DNA of 64,000 nt from Fluviicola sp. (GCF_029266855.1 NZ_JAQSWB010000006.1:1-64000); one strand, 5' to 3'; shown: positions 44,801-54,880, counted from the first letter of the stretch. Numbers and translations are program-made. Notes: generated by a model not told the origin, from the letters alone.

Positions 44801-45517
44801 TCAATTGGTAAACTTATACTTGATGATACAGTAAATCGCTCTGAATCCATCTTTCCAGCCAATTTTCTTGCCTTCTTCATAAGTCCTTCCGTAATAAGAA
44901 ATACCTACTTCATAAATCCGGATTCCTTTGAGTTTCGCAAGCTTGGCGGTTATTTCGGGTTCAATTCCAAAACGGTTTTCCTTGATCTTAATATCCTTGG
45001 CTATCGATGAGCGGATTAACTTATAGCATGTTTCCATGTCAGTTAAGTTTAAGTTCGTCATCATATTGGAAAGACCAGTCAGGAATTTATTTCCCTTTGA
45101 GTGCCAGTAAAAGAGAATCCGGTGAGGCTGATGTCCCATGAAGCGGGAGCCATAAACCACATCTGCGTTGTCCATATAAACCGGTTTCAGCAACAGGTTG
45201 TATTCTTCCGGATCGTATTCAAGATCTGCATCCTGGATAATGATATATTCGCCGGTAGCTTCCTGGATAGCACGGTTAATAGCAGCGCCTTTTCCCTGGT
45301 TGTATGGCTGGGAGAATAAACGGATATCCATTTCCGGATTTGCAGCCATGTAAGCTTCAATTCGTTCAACAGTATTATCCTTGGAACAGTCATTCACGAT
45401 TACCAATTCTTTATGAATATCGTTTTCCAGCTGCACCTTTTTGATCTTATCAAGAATCAGGTGAATGGTTGGCCCTTCGTTGTATGCCGGTATAAGAATG
45501 GATAATTTTTGAATCAT
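44801..45517 (-). CDS. family 2 glycosyltransferase, dolichol-phosphate-mannose-synthase-like
   Basis: A 238-residue soluble GT-A enzyme: [21 protein letters not shown] at the N-terminus, [15 protein letters not shown], and the metal-binding DAD in [16 protein letters not shown]. Next come VVYGSRFMG and the [13 protein letters not shown] block of polyprenyl-phosphate sugar transferases. It probably moves a sugar from a nucleotide donor onto undecaprenyl phosphate or a glycan. There is no C-terminal membrane helix. It lies 31 nt downstream of the CoA-transferase subunit B gene on the same strand, and the GT-C-like genes further up could use its lipid-linked sugar product; that link is inference. 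Confidence 0.88.
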   Translation of the reverse strand: MIQKLSILIPAYNEGPTIHLILDKIKKVQLENDIHKELVIVNDCSKDNTVERIEAYMAANPEMDIRLFSQPYNQGKGAAINRAIQEATGEYIIIQDADLEYDPEEYNLLLKPVYMDNADVVYGSRFMGHQPHRILFYWHSKGNKFLTGLSNMMTNLNLTDMETCYKLIRSSIAKDIKIKENRFGIEPEITAKLAKLKGIRIYEVGISYYGRTYEEGKKIGWKDGFRAIYCIIKYKFTN

Positions 45518-45548
45518 GAGTTTGGATAACGTAAAAAAGGGGATTTTA

Positions 45549-46205
45549 TTAGATGCTCATTTCGGGAACAAAGTCCGGGACAACTAAATCTCCTTCGGTT
45601 TTGGATATGATTTCTTCAACACTAACTCCCGGAGCGCGTTCGATTAAATGAAATTTATTGTCTTTAATTTCCAATACGGCCAATTCGGTTACTACTTTTT
45701 TAACACAACCAACACCGGTAAGCGGCAGGGTGCATTCTTTCAATATTTTCGACTCACCGGCTTTATTCGAATGCATCATGGCAACAATAATATTTTCGGC
45801 AGAAGCTACCAGGTCCATCGCTCCTCCCATTCCTTTTACCATTTTGCCTGGGATTTTCCAGTTGGCAATATCACCGTTCTGAGCAACTTCCATTGCACCT
45901 AAAACCGTTAATTGAACGTGTTGCCCGCGGATCATTGCAAAAGACATGGCTGAATCAAAAAATGCGGCGCCTTTGCGAGCTGTAATGGTTTGTTTTCCTG
46001 CATTGATCAGATCCGGATCTTCTTCTCCTTCAAATGGAAACGGACCCATGCCCAGAATCCCGTTTTCAGATTGAAATTCAACTTCGATCCCTTCAGGAAT
46101 GTAATTTGCGACAAGTGTTGGAATACCAATTCCCAAATTCACATACCAACCGTCTTTTAGTTCCTGTGCAATTCGTTTTGCTATTCCGTTTTTATCTAGT
46201 GCCAT
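45549..46205 (-). CDS. scoB: 3-oxoacid CoA-transferase, subunit B
   Basis: Beta subunit of a succinyl-CoA:3-oxoacid or acetate-type CoA-transferase. The catalytic Glu is Glu47 in [70 protein letters not shown] and [19 protein letters not shown] are family blocks. Length 218 aa is normal. The subunit A gene, which should be adjacent, lies 3.6 kb upstream on the same strand with two membrane-protein genes between them. Gaps of 5, 27 and 0 nt along the four genes suggest they are still one transcript. Confidence 0.94.
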   Translation of the reverse strand: MALDKNGIAKRIAQELKDGWYVNLGIGIPTLVANYIPEGIEVEFQSENGILGMGPFPFEGEEDPDLINAGKQTITARKGAAFFDSAMSFAMIRGQHVQLTVLGAMEVAQNGDIANWKIPGKMVKGMGGAMDLVASAENIIVAMMHSNKAGESKILKECTLPLTGVGCVKKVVTELAVLEIKDNKFHLIERAPGVSVEEIISKTEGDLVVPDFVPEMSI

Positions 46206-46210
46206 ATGTG

Positions 46211-48004
46211 TTATTTTAACTCAATAATCTGAATTGTCGGATTTGTAAGCTTGAAATGCTTTCTTTCCGGGTTCCAAATATAAATAATCAATCGGGATTC
46301 TTCGTTGAGAAAATGCTTTGCGGCATAAGGATAGTTCAATTTAAACTGCCGGGCGTTCTCGCCAACATACCAACGGAGGTTTTGGTATTCATACCTCAGA
46401 TTCTTATCGGTAGAATCGTTGGTTGCAACTACGGCATTGAAATCGTTCAATTCTTTATCAGTTTTTAAGCTTCCCTTCAGATTGATCTGGATTGTCTTAT
46501 TTCTCCATTCGGGTCGGATCGGTCCGTCGTAAAACAAAATATATTCCTCATCTGATTGCCTTGTCTTTCCAATTGAATCAAATAAATGGGTTTGTCTGTA
46601 TGCTTTCTTCCGCTTTAATGCAATATAGGTACTTGCCGGATCTTTTGCCACAACATCGTACATTCGAATATCATCTTTTGGAAATAACCAGGTTGTTTTG
46701 GTTAAGATCAGATCGCTGCTGGGAAGAAAATCCTTTTGTACGGTTGCTATATGCTTTGTTTTATGCGCCGGATTGGTTCGTTCAAAATAGGAATAGGTCA
46801 ATTGCATGATAGGGTAGATGCTGACTGTTTGGTCGGGTTTTAGATCTTTCATGGCAGCTTCATAAAACTCCTTGCTCATGCGGTCATCCGGGGAGAAAAC
46901 AGAAGTGTTCAGATTCAATTTCAAAAGAAAACTTGCCGGGAAGAAAAGAAGAATAAACAGGAAGTATTTGGAAATCTTGTGTTGGGCAAAAAGTGTTGTT
47001 AAAGCCAGAATGCTTAAAGGGATAAGATACATGGCTGCCCGGTCTTCCGGGTAATTCACCTTCATAACCTTTGCAAGGAAGAGAATGGCCAAAATATTTC
47101 CTCCGATAAGCATGCACAACCAAAAAGAAGTACTCGTAATGAATTGCAGCCAAGATTCTTTTTTCCATTGCAGAAACAGGATAAATAGTCCCGTTAACCC
47201 GATCAGGACGTATACAATCCGGAGCCAGTTCGCGTCGTAAAACAGGATATATCTCGAAAGCGTTTTCCCGGTAACCCACCAAAGCCCGTCCAAACTTCCA
47301 TAATAAAGCGCTCCGGCTTCTTTCAGAGCAAAACTGAATTCGATGAGGGGAATGAGGGCGAAACAGAATACGATGATTAAAAAGGTGTGAAAGACAAGGG
47401 CTTTGATTCCGATTTTTTTCGAATGGATCAGGGTAATGAAAACAGCGTAGCCAACAATGATCAGGCTCGTGATGAGATATGTCAGGTTGGAGAGTACTGC
47501 TAAATAAAGAAACAAAAGCAGCAGCAGCAAATGACCTGTATGCTGTTCCTTCAGCCACAGGGATAACTGCAATAAGGCGGCCATGAAGAAACCTATGGCC
47601 AAGCCATAACCTCTGGTGTAACTGAAATAATCAAAGATCCAGGGAATGGTGTTTAGTGCGACGAAACAAAGTTCTCCCCATAGACCTGAATTCAGATTGC
47701 GTGTTAGTTTCCTGCTCGACCAAAAATACAGGCAAAAACAAAGAATTGCCGGAACCCGGAAAAGAAAAAAATGTTCCCCGAACCAGCGATAGGAAAGATT
47801 TCCCAGCCAACTGTTCAGTAAATGGTTATTGGCATCCATCAAAGAGCGTCCGCCCTTAATTTCCCCGGTTTCGATGTAATGAAAATAAGTGGCTACTTCA
47901 TCGTGGATTGGTTCTACGATCCAGGCTCTTAAAATGGCATAGATCAATAAACCCAAAAACAGGATCCAGGTTGTAATTTGCGTATTGGTGTTTTTTTGAA
48001 TCAA
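46211..48004 (-). CDS. multi-pass membrane protein, GT-C glycosyltransferase-like (paralogue 1)
   Basis: A 597-residue protein: about 12 hydrophobic helices in the first 400 residues, then a soluble domain of about 180 residues. The first periplasmic loop carries EPIHDEVATYFHYIETG. An Asp-Glu in this position is the usual GT-C catalytic acid site, as in ArnT or PMT-like enzymes. MDANNHLLNSWLGN follows and is shared with the next gene. It probably moves a sugar from a lipid carrier to an acceptor outside the inner membrane; donor unknown. It is paralogous to the gene at 48032-49816, sharing EP..DE.AT and MDANNH. It sits inside the CoA-transferase operon, 5 nt before scoB. Confidence 0.72.
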   Translation of the reverse strand: MIQKNTNTQITTWILFLGLLIYAILRAWIVEPIHDEVATYFHYIETGEIKGGRSLMDANNHLLNSWLGNLSYRWFGEHFFLFRVPAILCFCLYFWSSRKLTRNLNSGLWGELCFVALNTIPWIFDYFSYTRGYGLAIGFFMAALLQLSLWLKEQHTGHLLLLLLFLYLAVLSNLTYLITSLIIVGYAVFITLIHSKKIGIKALVFHTFLIIVFCFALIPLIEFSFALKEAGALYYGSLDGLWWVTGKTLSRYILFYDANWLRIVYVLIGLTGLFILFLQWKKESWLQFITSTSFWLCMLIGGNILAILFLAKVMKVNYPEDRAAMYLIPLSILALTTLFAQHKISKYFLFILLFFPASFLLKLNLNTSVFSPDDRMSKEFYEAAMKDLKPDQTVSIYPIMQLTYSYFERTNPAHKTKHIATVQKDFLPSSDLILTKTTWLFPKDDIRMYDVVAKDPASTYIALKRKKAYRQTHLFDSIGKTRQSDEEYILFYDGPIRPEWRNKTIQINLKGSLKTDKELNDFNAVVATNDSTDKNLRYEYQNLRWYVGENARQFKLNYPYAAKHFLNEESRLIIYIWNPERKHFKLTNPTIQIIELK

Positions 48005-48031
48005 AACGGTCTAATTTATTCTGTTACTAAG

Positions 48032-49816
48032 TTATTTGAACTTTTCGGTTACGACAACTATTTTCACACGAATAGCTTCAAGATTAACTTTATTCAGGTC
48101 ATCATTATAAAAACGAATGTGTAAGAACCGGTCCTCTGGCAGAACCAGGATCCGGTGGTTCGGGTAACGGAACCTGTAAGCAGTTTTTCTCCCAAAATAC
48201 CAGTTAAAGCGGGTGTTGTCGGTCCTTCTTATTTGTTCTTTTCGGGATTGAATTTCATGTCTTAGATTGAGATCCAAACAGTACTTATCGAGTTGGACAT
48301 TTCCTTCCACACTTGTTTGGATTAGTTGATTGGTAAAACGACGCAGATCAAAGTCTACAAGTGGAATTACAGATTCCTTGCTTTTTTTGGGATATATGAG
48401 CGTATCTAAAATTACGTGAGTTTTAAACGGAATGGTTCTTTTGTATAACCTGGTTCCGCTAACCGGATCATAAAGCAAACAAGAGTAGCCGGGCCACTCC
48501 AGCTTTTCTATCCAGGAAATATGATAGTCGCCCTTGCTCAATGTGTCTTCCGGCAGATAATCAACAGCTATATGCGGGATTTTCTCTTTTCGAGTGAGGT
48601 ATGCATAACTGGCCTGCGAAACATAATCAGCGGAAATACTCGTGCTATCGGGAACTTCCAGGATGATTTTTTGATAGAATGTTTTATGAATGCGGTCTTC
48701 GGGTGAAAAAACAGAAGTATTCAAGTTCATTTTAAAAACAAAGGAGAGCGGGAACCAGAGCAGGAGCAACAAACTCCATTTTGTGAACGGATATTTCTCC
48801 GTTAATAATCCGAAAGTCAAAATGAAAAGAACAACCAAATACATTCCTACCCGATCCATTGGATAGTTAAGGTCCATAAATTGGGCAAGAAGAATAAAGG
48901 AGACTAGTGTACTTCCAAACAATGCGGGAATCCAGAATTCTGTTTTTTGAAGGAAGAAAACGAATCCGGTTTTTCTCCAGGTGTACATGAAAATGAAAAA
49001 CAGAATGAAAAGGAGAAACAGGGAGATGAATTTCAATGAGTGATTATCCGTGAACAGCACATTTTTGCTAATCGATTTCCCGGTAACTTCCCATAAACCA
49101 TCGGAACTGCCCCACCAAAGTGCTCCTGCCTTTTTTAGCTTTAAGATGTAAATGTAAACAGGAATAAGAAAGCTTAGAAAACACAGGGTGGTGATCCAAA
49201 TGCCAGCCAGCTGTTTCCTGCTGAATTGCCTGATTTGTATTATGGAAATAATGATGAGGTAGAATAGAAGAATTATAAGGGGAATAAACAGGCTTAGGTT
49301 ACATAACAATGCAATTATGAACGAAAGAACAATTCCGATAAAGGAACTTGTTTTGCGTTGATCCAGCCAGTTCCGGATAAAGCAGAAAGCGAGGACCAGG
49401 AATGCCAGGGAAGGTCCATAGCCGCGGGAGAACGAAAAATAATCGAAGATCCAGTGAACGGAGATAAGGGCCAGGAAGATTAAGAATGAGAAAGGGTTGC
49501 TTGCCGATAATAAAAGAAATTTTCGACTCGCAAAAAAGTAAATGGGGAAGGTGCAGAGCGCGAAAAGCCGGTAGACAAAAAAGTGATCCCCGAAAAGTAA
49601 GAAAAACTGGTTTGAAACCAGTGAATTCAAAATGTGGTTATTTGCATCCATTGTGGCGCCGCGACCCGGGAGATAACCTGTTTGGATATACCAATAGAGA
49701 GTTGCGAGTTCATCAAATAAGGGTTCAACGAACAAAGCTCTCAGGATGGCGTATGCCATTAGAAAAAGAAAAAGTGGCCATATAAGCCACTTATTGTCTA
49801 ATCGAAAAAAATTCAT
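48032..49816 (-). CDS. multi-pass membrane protein, GT-C glycosyltransferase-like (paralogue 2)
   Basis: A 594-residue paralogue of the downstream gene with the same plan: around 12 helices, then a soluble C-terminal domain. Matching landmarks are EPLFDELATLYWYIQTG, MDANNHILNSLVSNQFFLLFGDHFF, YFSFSRGYGPSLAF and FKMNLNTSVFSPEDRI (paralogue 1 has LKLNLNTSVFSPDDRM). The start codon follows the scoA stop codon directly, and 27 nt separate it from paralogue 1. The pair most likely arose by tandem duplication and then diverged, since the soluble domains differ more than the membrane part. Catalytic role inferred from the conserved Asp-Glu. Confidence 0.72.
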   Translation of the reverse strand: MNFFRLDNKWLIWPLFLFLMAYAILRALFVEPLFDELATLYWYIQTGYLPGRGATMDANNHILNSLVSNQFFLLFGDHFFVYRLFALCTFPIYFFASRKFLLLSASNPFSFLIFLALISVHWIFDYFSFSRGYGPSLAFLVLAFCFIRNWLDQRKTSSFIGIVLSFIIALLCNLSLFIPLIILLFYLIIISIIQIRQFSRKQLAGIWITTLCFLSFLIPVYIYILKLKKAGALWWGSSDGLWEVTGKSISKNVLFTDNHSLKFISLFLLFILFFIFMYTWRKTGFVFFLQKTEFWIPALFGSTLVSFILLAQFMDLNYPMDRVGMYLVVLFILTFGLLTEKYPFTKWSLLLLLWFPLSFVFKMNLNTSVFSPEDRIHKTFYQKIILEVPDSTSISADYVSQASYAYLTRKEKIPHIAVDYLPEDTLSKGDYHISWIEKLEWPGYSCLLYDPVSGTRLYKRTIPFKTHVILDTLIYPKKSKESVIPLVDFDLRRFTNQLIQTSVEGNVQLDKYCLDLNLRHEIQSRKEQIRRTDNTRFNWYFGRKTAYRFRYPNHRILVLPEDRFLHIRFYNDDLNKVNLEAIRVKIVVVTEKFK

Positions 49817-50512
49817 TTATTTGGTTCGAACGGTGCGTTGTTCGATGCGTTTTTCAAACTTTTCTCCCTGGAAGATCCGTTGAACGAAGATTCCCGGGGT
49901 GTGGATGAAGTTGGGGTCGAGTTCTCCGGCCGGAACCAATTCTTCCACTTCAGCAATGGTGATTTTTCCTGCCATTGCCATCATTGGGTTGAAATTGCGA
50001 GCAGTTGCTTTAAAAATCAGGTTTCCTTCCGTATCACCTTTCCAGGCTTTTACAATGGCGAAGTCTGCCGTTAATGCGCTTTCAAGGATGTGTGGTTTTC
50101 CATTAAATACGCGGACTTCTTTTCCTTCAGCTACTTCCGTTCCGTATCCTGCCGGAGTAAAGAACATCGGAATTCCCGCGCCGCCTGCCCTGCAGCGTTC
50201 CGCCAAAGATCCCTGGGGAATCAGATCAACCTCCAGTTCACCTGAAAGCATTTGACGCTCGAACTCTTCGTTTTCACCAACATAGGAGGAAATCATTTTT
50301 TTAACCTGCTTGTTCTGTAGTAACAAACCTAGTCCAAAATCATCCACACCTGCGTTGTTTGAGATACATGTCAGGCCTTTTGTACCCATTTTCACCAATT
50401 GTGCAATGGAGTTTTCCGGGATTCCGCAAAGTCCGAATCCACCCACCATCAAGGTCATGTTATCTTCAATGCCGGCCAAGGCTTCTTCAACGTTTTTTAC
50501 AACTTTATTCAT
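49817..50512 (-). CDS. scoA: 3-oxoacid CoA-transferase, subunit A
   Basis: Alpha subunit that partners the subunit encoded at 45549-46205. Family marks are [22 protein letters not shown], the Gly-rich CoA-binding opening. [60 protein letters not shown] and [21 protein letters not shown] follow. Length 231 aa is normal. Its stop codon abuts the start of the GT-C-like paralogue 2. Promoter not evident. The PBP1A gene ends only 9 nt upstream on the same strand, so scoA may be transcribed from it. Confidence 0.94.
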   Translation of the reverse strand: MNKVVKNVEEALAGIEDNMTLMVGGFGLCGIPENSIAQLVKMGTKGLTCISNNAGVDDFGLGLLLQNKQVKKMISSYVGENEEFERQMLSGELEVDLIPQGSLAERCRAGGAGIPMFFTPAGYGTEVAEGKEVRVFNGKPHILESALTADFAIVKAWKGDTEGNLIFKATARNFNPMMAMAGKITIAEVEELVPAGELDPNFIHTPGIFVQRIFQGEKFEKRIEQRTVRTK

Positions 50513-50521
50513 GATTTTCTA

Positions 50522-53053
50522 TCACATTTGTATTTGATCAACAATGGTCTCTGTTGTGTCAGAAACTGCCGGATCGATTTCTGCTCCTGTCAAATTGAAG
50601 ACGGAGTTATCAAAATTCCGCGGAACTTCAAAATCCGTGGTGGAAATAGCAATTTTAGGATCTTTGTAGACCTTGTTCATATAGTATCCGTAGATAGGAA
50701 GTGCGGTTCGCGCTCCCTGACCCTGGTCGGTACTTCTGAAACGTACTCCGCGGTCTTCGGCTCCAACCCAGACACCTGTTGCCAGATCCGGTGTCAAACC
50801 TACGAACCATCCATCGGAATTGTTTTGTGTTGTTCCGGTTTTTCCCGCTGTCGGGTATGGAATATTTCCATAATCGGAACCACCGCGCAATCTGCTTGCT
50901 GTACCTCCCTGGACAACACCTTTCATCATTTTCAGGATCGTGTAAGCTACGTTTTCATTCATTGCTTCTTTCGAAACTGTTTTTGCACTGTAGATGACAT
51001 GTCCCGAACGGTCTTCAATGCGAAGAATGCTCGTTGGTTTGTTAAAGATTCCCTTGTTCACGAAGGTTGCTTGGGCACCTACTAATTCATACAAGGACAA
51101 ATCCATTGAACCTAAACACATGGCTGGTACGATATCCAGATCGCGTAATTCAATATCCATATCGCGCATGAGTTTTGCAACCGTTTTTGGTCCCGCAAGT
51201 GCACCCATTTGCTTCATGATATAAACTGCAATGTTGTTTTTGGAAAGTGCAAGCCCTTTTTGGATCGAAATAGTTCCACCGTTCCCGCTGCCGTCTGAAT
51301 TTCTCGGGCACCACTGTCCATCCGGATTTCCATTTGGATCATAAAGATCCACACAATAAGAAATATTTGGTACTACCAGACCTGGTTTCACCACGTTCAT
51401 TGTGATTCCTGCTGCGTAAACAAATGGTTTGATCGTGGATCCGACTTGTCGTTTCCCCAGTCTTACGTGATCGTATGCAAAATGGTCAATATTTGCTCCG
51501 CCAACCCAAGCCTTCACAAAACCGGTACTTGGCTCAATGGAGATCAATCCTGCCTGTAAAAATGATTTGTAATACCTGATGGAATCCATTGGGCTCATCA
51601 TGGTGTCAAGTTCACCTCTCCAGCTGAATACTCTCATCTGAACCGGTTCATTGAATATGCGTTTGATCTCTGCTTCCGATAAACCTGCTTCGGAAAGCGC
51701 CTGGTAACGGTCAGAACGACGCATGGAGGATCTCATGATACTGTTTACTTCTTCCTCGGAAAGGGAATTGGAAAAAGGCCAGTTCTTTGCAGATTTGTTA
51801 TTTCTGTCGAATTGTGGCTGTAATGTTTCCTTTAAGTGCCTTTCCAAGGCATATTCTGCGTGTTCCTGCATATCTGCATTCAAAGTAGTATAAATGCGTA
51901 AACCGTCTCTGTAAATATCGTACGGAAGTCCGTCCTCGCGTTTGTAAACCAGGGAACCGTCTTCTTTCTTTGAGTTCAACAGGTCGGTGACCTCGTTACG
52001 TAAGGCTTCCCTGAAATACGGAGCAATTCCGCGCTTGTGATCTACGATCTGGTAGTTCGTAATCAATGGCTTTTTACTCAAACGATCGTATTCTTCCTGC
52101 GTTAATTTCTGACGCAATGCTTCATTCTCTTCATTTGAATTTTTCAACCACTGCATCAAAACCTGGTTGCGTCTTGTCAGTGCACGAAGACTATCTGAAG
52201 CCCGTGCGTCCGCAATTTCGGCAGCAGTAATGGATTCAGGACTAACACCCTTGTTACGCGCCAATGAAAATCTGTAATCCTTGATCTTGAAAGTGTAAGG
52301 ATTGTATAAGGCAGGATTTTTACACATTCCTACAAGCATCGCTGCTTCTTCTTTTGATAATTGGCTTGGCTTTTTATTAAAATATACTTTGGATGCGTTG
52401 GAAATACCTACGGCATTGTACAAGAAATCAAACTGATTTAAATACATCGTGATAATCTCCTCTTTGGTAAAACGGGCTTCCAAACGGGTTGCGATTATAT
52501 TTTCTCTCGCTTTTTCATTCAAACGCCTCCACATTCTTCCGATTCTTCCCGAAGAACCCGATTCAACGTCTTCTCCGTTTGCTCTTGCCAATTCCTGGCG
52601 CTCGCGCAATTGAAGGGTATACAATTGTTTTGCTAGTTGCTGAGTGATGGTAGAAGCACCTCCGGCACCACCTGCATTGATGATTGCGCGGCCAACTGCT
52701 CTGAAATCTACCCCGGAGTGTTTGTGAAAGCGCTCATCCTCCGTAGCGATCAATGCGTCGGTGACATTCGGGCTGATCTTGCGGTATTCAACGGAAGTTC
52801 TGTTGATCTTCCAATAACGTCCCAGTTCTGTTTCGCCGTCATCTGCAATAATAACGGACGCCAGTAGTTCCGGTGGATTATCAAGCATCGCAACAGGTGG
52901 AAGGTTATCTTCCGATTGAAACATCAGTAATGCTCCAACGAAATAAAGCGGGAAAGTAGCAAGTAACCAATAAGCGATGGTTGCTCTTTTGTGTTCTTTT
53001 GGTGAAAAAGACGACGTAGCCGGTCCTTTACTTTTTTGTGCCATACGACTCAT
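50522..53053 (-). CDS. penicillin-binding protein 1A (transglycosylase/transpeptidase)
   Basis: Bifunctional class A PBP that polymerises and cross-links peptidoglycan. One N-terminal membrane helix (AYWLLATFPLYFVGALLMF) is followed by the GT51 domain with the catalytic Glu segment ATEDERFHKHSGVD and GASTITQQLAKQLY. The transpeptidase domain has Ser-x-x-Lys in VGSTIKPF, SKNN and KTGTTQ. The start is taken at ATG 53053 (MSRMAQKSKG) or 53044. An in-frame extension up to 53263 would run through the palindromic region between genes and add an unlikely Leu-rich head, so I reject it. Length is 843 aa. It lies 9 nt upstream of scoA. Confidence 0.94.
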   Translation of the reverse strand: MSRMAQKSKGPATSSFSPKEHKRATIAYWLLATFPLYFVGALLMFQSEDNLPPVAMLDNPPELLASVIIADDGETELGRYWKINRTSVEYRKISPNVTDALIATEDERFHKHSGVDFRAVGRAIINAGGAGGASTITQQLAKQLYTLQLRERQELARANGEDVESGSSGRIGRMWRRLNEKARENIIATRLEARFTKEEIITMYLNQFDFLYNAVGISNASKVYFNKKPSQLSKEEAAMLVGMCKNPALYNPYTFKIKDYRFSLARNKGVSPESITAAEIADARASDSLRALTRRNQVLMQWLKNSNEENEALRQKLTQEEYDRLSKKPLITNYQIVDHKRGIAPYFREALRNEVTDLLNSKKEDGSLVYKREDGLPYDIYRDGLRIYTTLNADMQEHAEYALERHLKETLQPQFDRNNKSAKNWPFSNSLSEEEVNSIMRSSMRRSDRYQALSEAGLSEAEIKRIFNEPVQMRVFSWRGELDTMMSPMDSIRYYKSFLQAGLISIEPSTGFVKAWVGGANIDHFAYDHVRLGKRQVGSTIKPFVYAAGITMNVVKPGLVVPNISYCVDLYDPNGNPDGQWCPRNSDGSGNGGTISIQKGLALSKNNIAVYIMKQMGALAGPKTVAKLMRDMDIELRDLDIVPAMCLGSMDLSLYELVGAQATFVNKGIFNKPTSILRIEDRSGHVIYSAKTVSKEAMNENVAYTILKMMKGVVQGGTASRLRGGSDYGNIPYPTAGKTGTTQNNSDGWFVGLTPDLATGVWVGAEDRGVRFRSTDQGQGARTALPIYGYYMNKVYKDPKIAISTTDFEVPRNFDNSVFNLTGAEIDPAVSDTTETIVDQIQM

Positions 53054-53167
53054 TTGAATGGTAAAAATAACGAAATTCGATTCGCAAGAGCAAATATCGA
53101 AATTCAGAAGCAATAGTTGAGTAGTCTGGCAGATACTTTCTAACAAAAAAATGCTAAAAAGAAGGTT

Positions 53168-53205
53168 AAACAGTAAGGGGGCGATTAATCGCCCCCTTAC
53201 TGTTT
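53168..53205. terminator. perfect 38-bp palindrome between hemD and the PBP1A gene
   Basis: Nineteen-bp arms (AAACAGTAAGGGGGCGATT and its complement) with no loop. It is probably a strong terminator for hemD on the minus strand, though its T-tract there is short. It would also insulate the PBP1A gene, whose start is about 115 nt downstream. Confidence 0.7.
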
Positions 53206-53225
53206 TATTTAATTGATCAAAAGTT

Positions 53226-53975
53226 TTACTTCTTCTTGTTGTGTTCTTTAATAAAATTCTCAATCGCTGCGGTCATACTCGGTGCATTGGGCATCGGTGC
53301 ATGAACATCCAGTCGCAGGTTGTTTTTTACTACTGCATTGGCAGTTGTCGGTCCGAATGCCGCGATCAGGGTTTTGTTTTGTTTGAAATCAGGGAAGTTT
53401 TTGAATAAACTCTCAATTCCACCCGGACTGAAGAAAACAAGCATGTCGTAATATACATCTTCCAGATCGCTCAGGTCAGAGGCAACCGTTCTGTAAAGCA
53501 TTGCTTTTGTGAAAGGAATTTTAGCCTCTTCAAGCGTCAATGGAATTTTATCCCGTAAAATATCTGTACACGGAAGCAGGAATTTTTCCCCTTTGTGTTT
53601 TTTAATCGGGTCTACTAAATCTTCGATGGTTTGCTTACCAAAGAAAATTTTACGCTTGCGGTAGGTAACATACTTTTGTAAGTATAATGCTACGGCCTCC
53701 GATATACAGAAATACTTCATGGTATCCGGAACTTCAAAACGAATTTCTTCTGCGATACGGAAAAAGTGATCAACAGCAGTTTTAGAAGTTAATATAACGG
53801 CAGTATGTTCTTTAATATCGATCTTCTGAGTACGGAATTCCTGAACAGAAACACCTTCCACGTGAATAAACGGCCTGAAATCAATTTTCAACTTATACTT
53901 TTCGGCCAAATCAAAATACGGAGACTTCTCGCCTTCTGGTTTCGGTTGCGAAACCAATATTGTCTTAATACTCAA
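53226..53975 (-). CDS. hemD: uroporphyrinogen-III synthase
   Basis: Cyclises hydroxymethylbilane with D-ring inversion in heme synthesis. The 249-residue protein has the two-lobed HemD pattern: ILVSQPKPEGEKSPYFDLAEKYKLKIDFRPFIHVE, TAVILTSKTAVDHFFRIAEE, KIFFGKQTIEDL, FLLPCTDILRDKIP and LVFFSPGGIESLFKNFPDF. HemD sequences are poorly conserved, so no single residue clinches it. Position next to a DUF4271 membrane gene is the usual Bacteroidota arrangement. A 31-nt gap separates it from that gene upstream; a strong palindrome follows. Confidence 0.88.
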   Translation of the reverse strand: MSIKTILVSQPKPEGEKSPYFDLAEKYKLKIDFRPFIHVEGVSVQEFRTQKIDIKEHTAVILTSKTAVDHFFRIAEEIRFEVPDTMKYFCISEAVALYLQKYVTYRKRKIFFGKQTIEDLVDPIKKHKGEKFLLPCTDILRDKIPLTLEEAKIPFTKAMLYRTVASDLSDLEDVYYDMLVFFSPGGIESLFKNFPDFKQNKTLIAAFGPTTANAVVKNNLRLDVHAPMPNAPSMTAAIENFIKEHNKKK

Positions 53976-54006
53976 GGTTTATTTTGTTTTAGCGTTCAAC
54001 ATTTAT

Positions 54007-54726
54007 TTAACCTAACCAACTTGAAATCTCACCTGGAAAAACCAGTTTCATACCAATTAAAAGAGGTAAAATTTCGAGCGTCCAAAGGTACAAAATTATA
54101 TAATACCATGATACGCCGAGTTGTAAGGCATGATAAAAAGCGCGAATAATTCGCAAAACGATGAAAAATAAAAAGGTTCCGCCAATAATTAGTTTGGATT
54201 CGGATAGAAGTTCCGGCTGAAAATAGATAAAAAAGAACTCTATCAGGATGACGATCCCGGCAGTTTGTGCCATGGTCAATGTAAGCTGGTTGACTTCCTG
54301 GATAATCGGCCCAAATCCCGTAACTGTTCCGGCTAACGAAATAGTAAACAGGTGATAAAGAAGTAAGATCCCTGGGAATGTGGTAAGCACAATTGTTTGA
54401 TACGTGTTGAAATCAACAATGGAAAAGTGATTGTACCAGTAGATATAGGTTCCGCTGACAATAATGTACTGAAAGACTAAAAAAATGGATGAAAGCGGGT
54501 TTTCTCGGATACCGTTTTTGTATTGTTCCGCAGGACTGTTAAAGAAAAAGGCATTCTGTCCGAGGATTAAAAATACTTCCCGTTGTCTTAATCGTGCAGC
54601 TGAGATCAATAAGAGACATAAACCCAAAGCAGCTATGATCAAATAGGAATAGTTGGAACTCCTTTCCGTAAGAACCATCGCTTCATTTGCTGCTGAAGTA
54701 GTAAAGAATTGTCCGCTTAATTGCAT
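54007..54726 (-). CDS. DUF4271 membrane protein
   Basis: A 239-residue inner-membrane protein with about seven hydrophobic segments (SYLIIAALGLCLLLISAARL, PLSSIFLVFQYIIVSGTYIYW, TIVLTTFPGILLLYHLFTISL, AGIVILIEFFFIYFQ, LIIGGTFLFFIVLRIIRAFYH, YIILYLWTLEILPLLIGMKL). Upstream neighbour of hemD, as in many Bacteroidota. The shared position with hemD suggests a link to heme or membrane metabolism, but no function is known. Confidence 0.82.
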   Translation of the reverse strand: MQLSGQFFTTSAANEAMVLTERSSNYSYLIIAALGLCLLLISAARLRQREVFLILGQNAFFFNSPAEQYKNGIRENPLSSIFLVFQYIIVSGTYIYWYNHFSIVDFNTYQTIVLTTFPGILLLYHLFTISLAGTVTGFGPIIQEVNQLTLTMAQTAGIVILIEFFFIYFQPELLSESKLIIGGTFLFFIVLRIIRAFYHALQLGVSWYYIILYLWTLEILPLLIGMKLVFPGEISSWLG

Positions 54727-54880
54727 GAACTGAAATAATATCCTGTTACAAAAGTACTATTTTGTAATCACAACACAATCTTATATTCCTGCTGAAAAGG
54801 TTGGAAGAACTTGAAAGGAGATGATGAGTTTTTAACAGGACAACAATGTTTTGTAATTTTTATTCATTCGTTGATTTGAT

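Noticed and set aside
46884-47558. Second coding frame inside GT-C-like paralogue 1
   Set aside because: It is an overlapping frame of the real gene with no family pattern; the main frame has conserved motifs shared with paralogue 2.
53054-53263. Longer N-terminus for PBP1A
   Set aside because: It would cross the 38-bp palindrome between hemD and this gene and add a head unlike class A PBPs; ATGs at 53053 or 53044 give the usual start.
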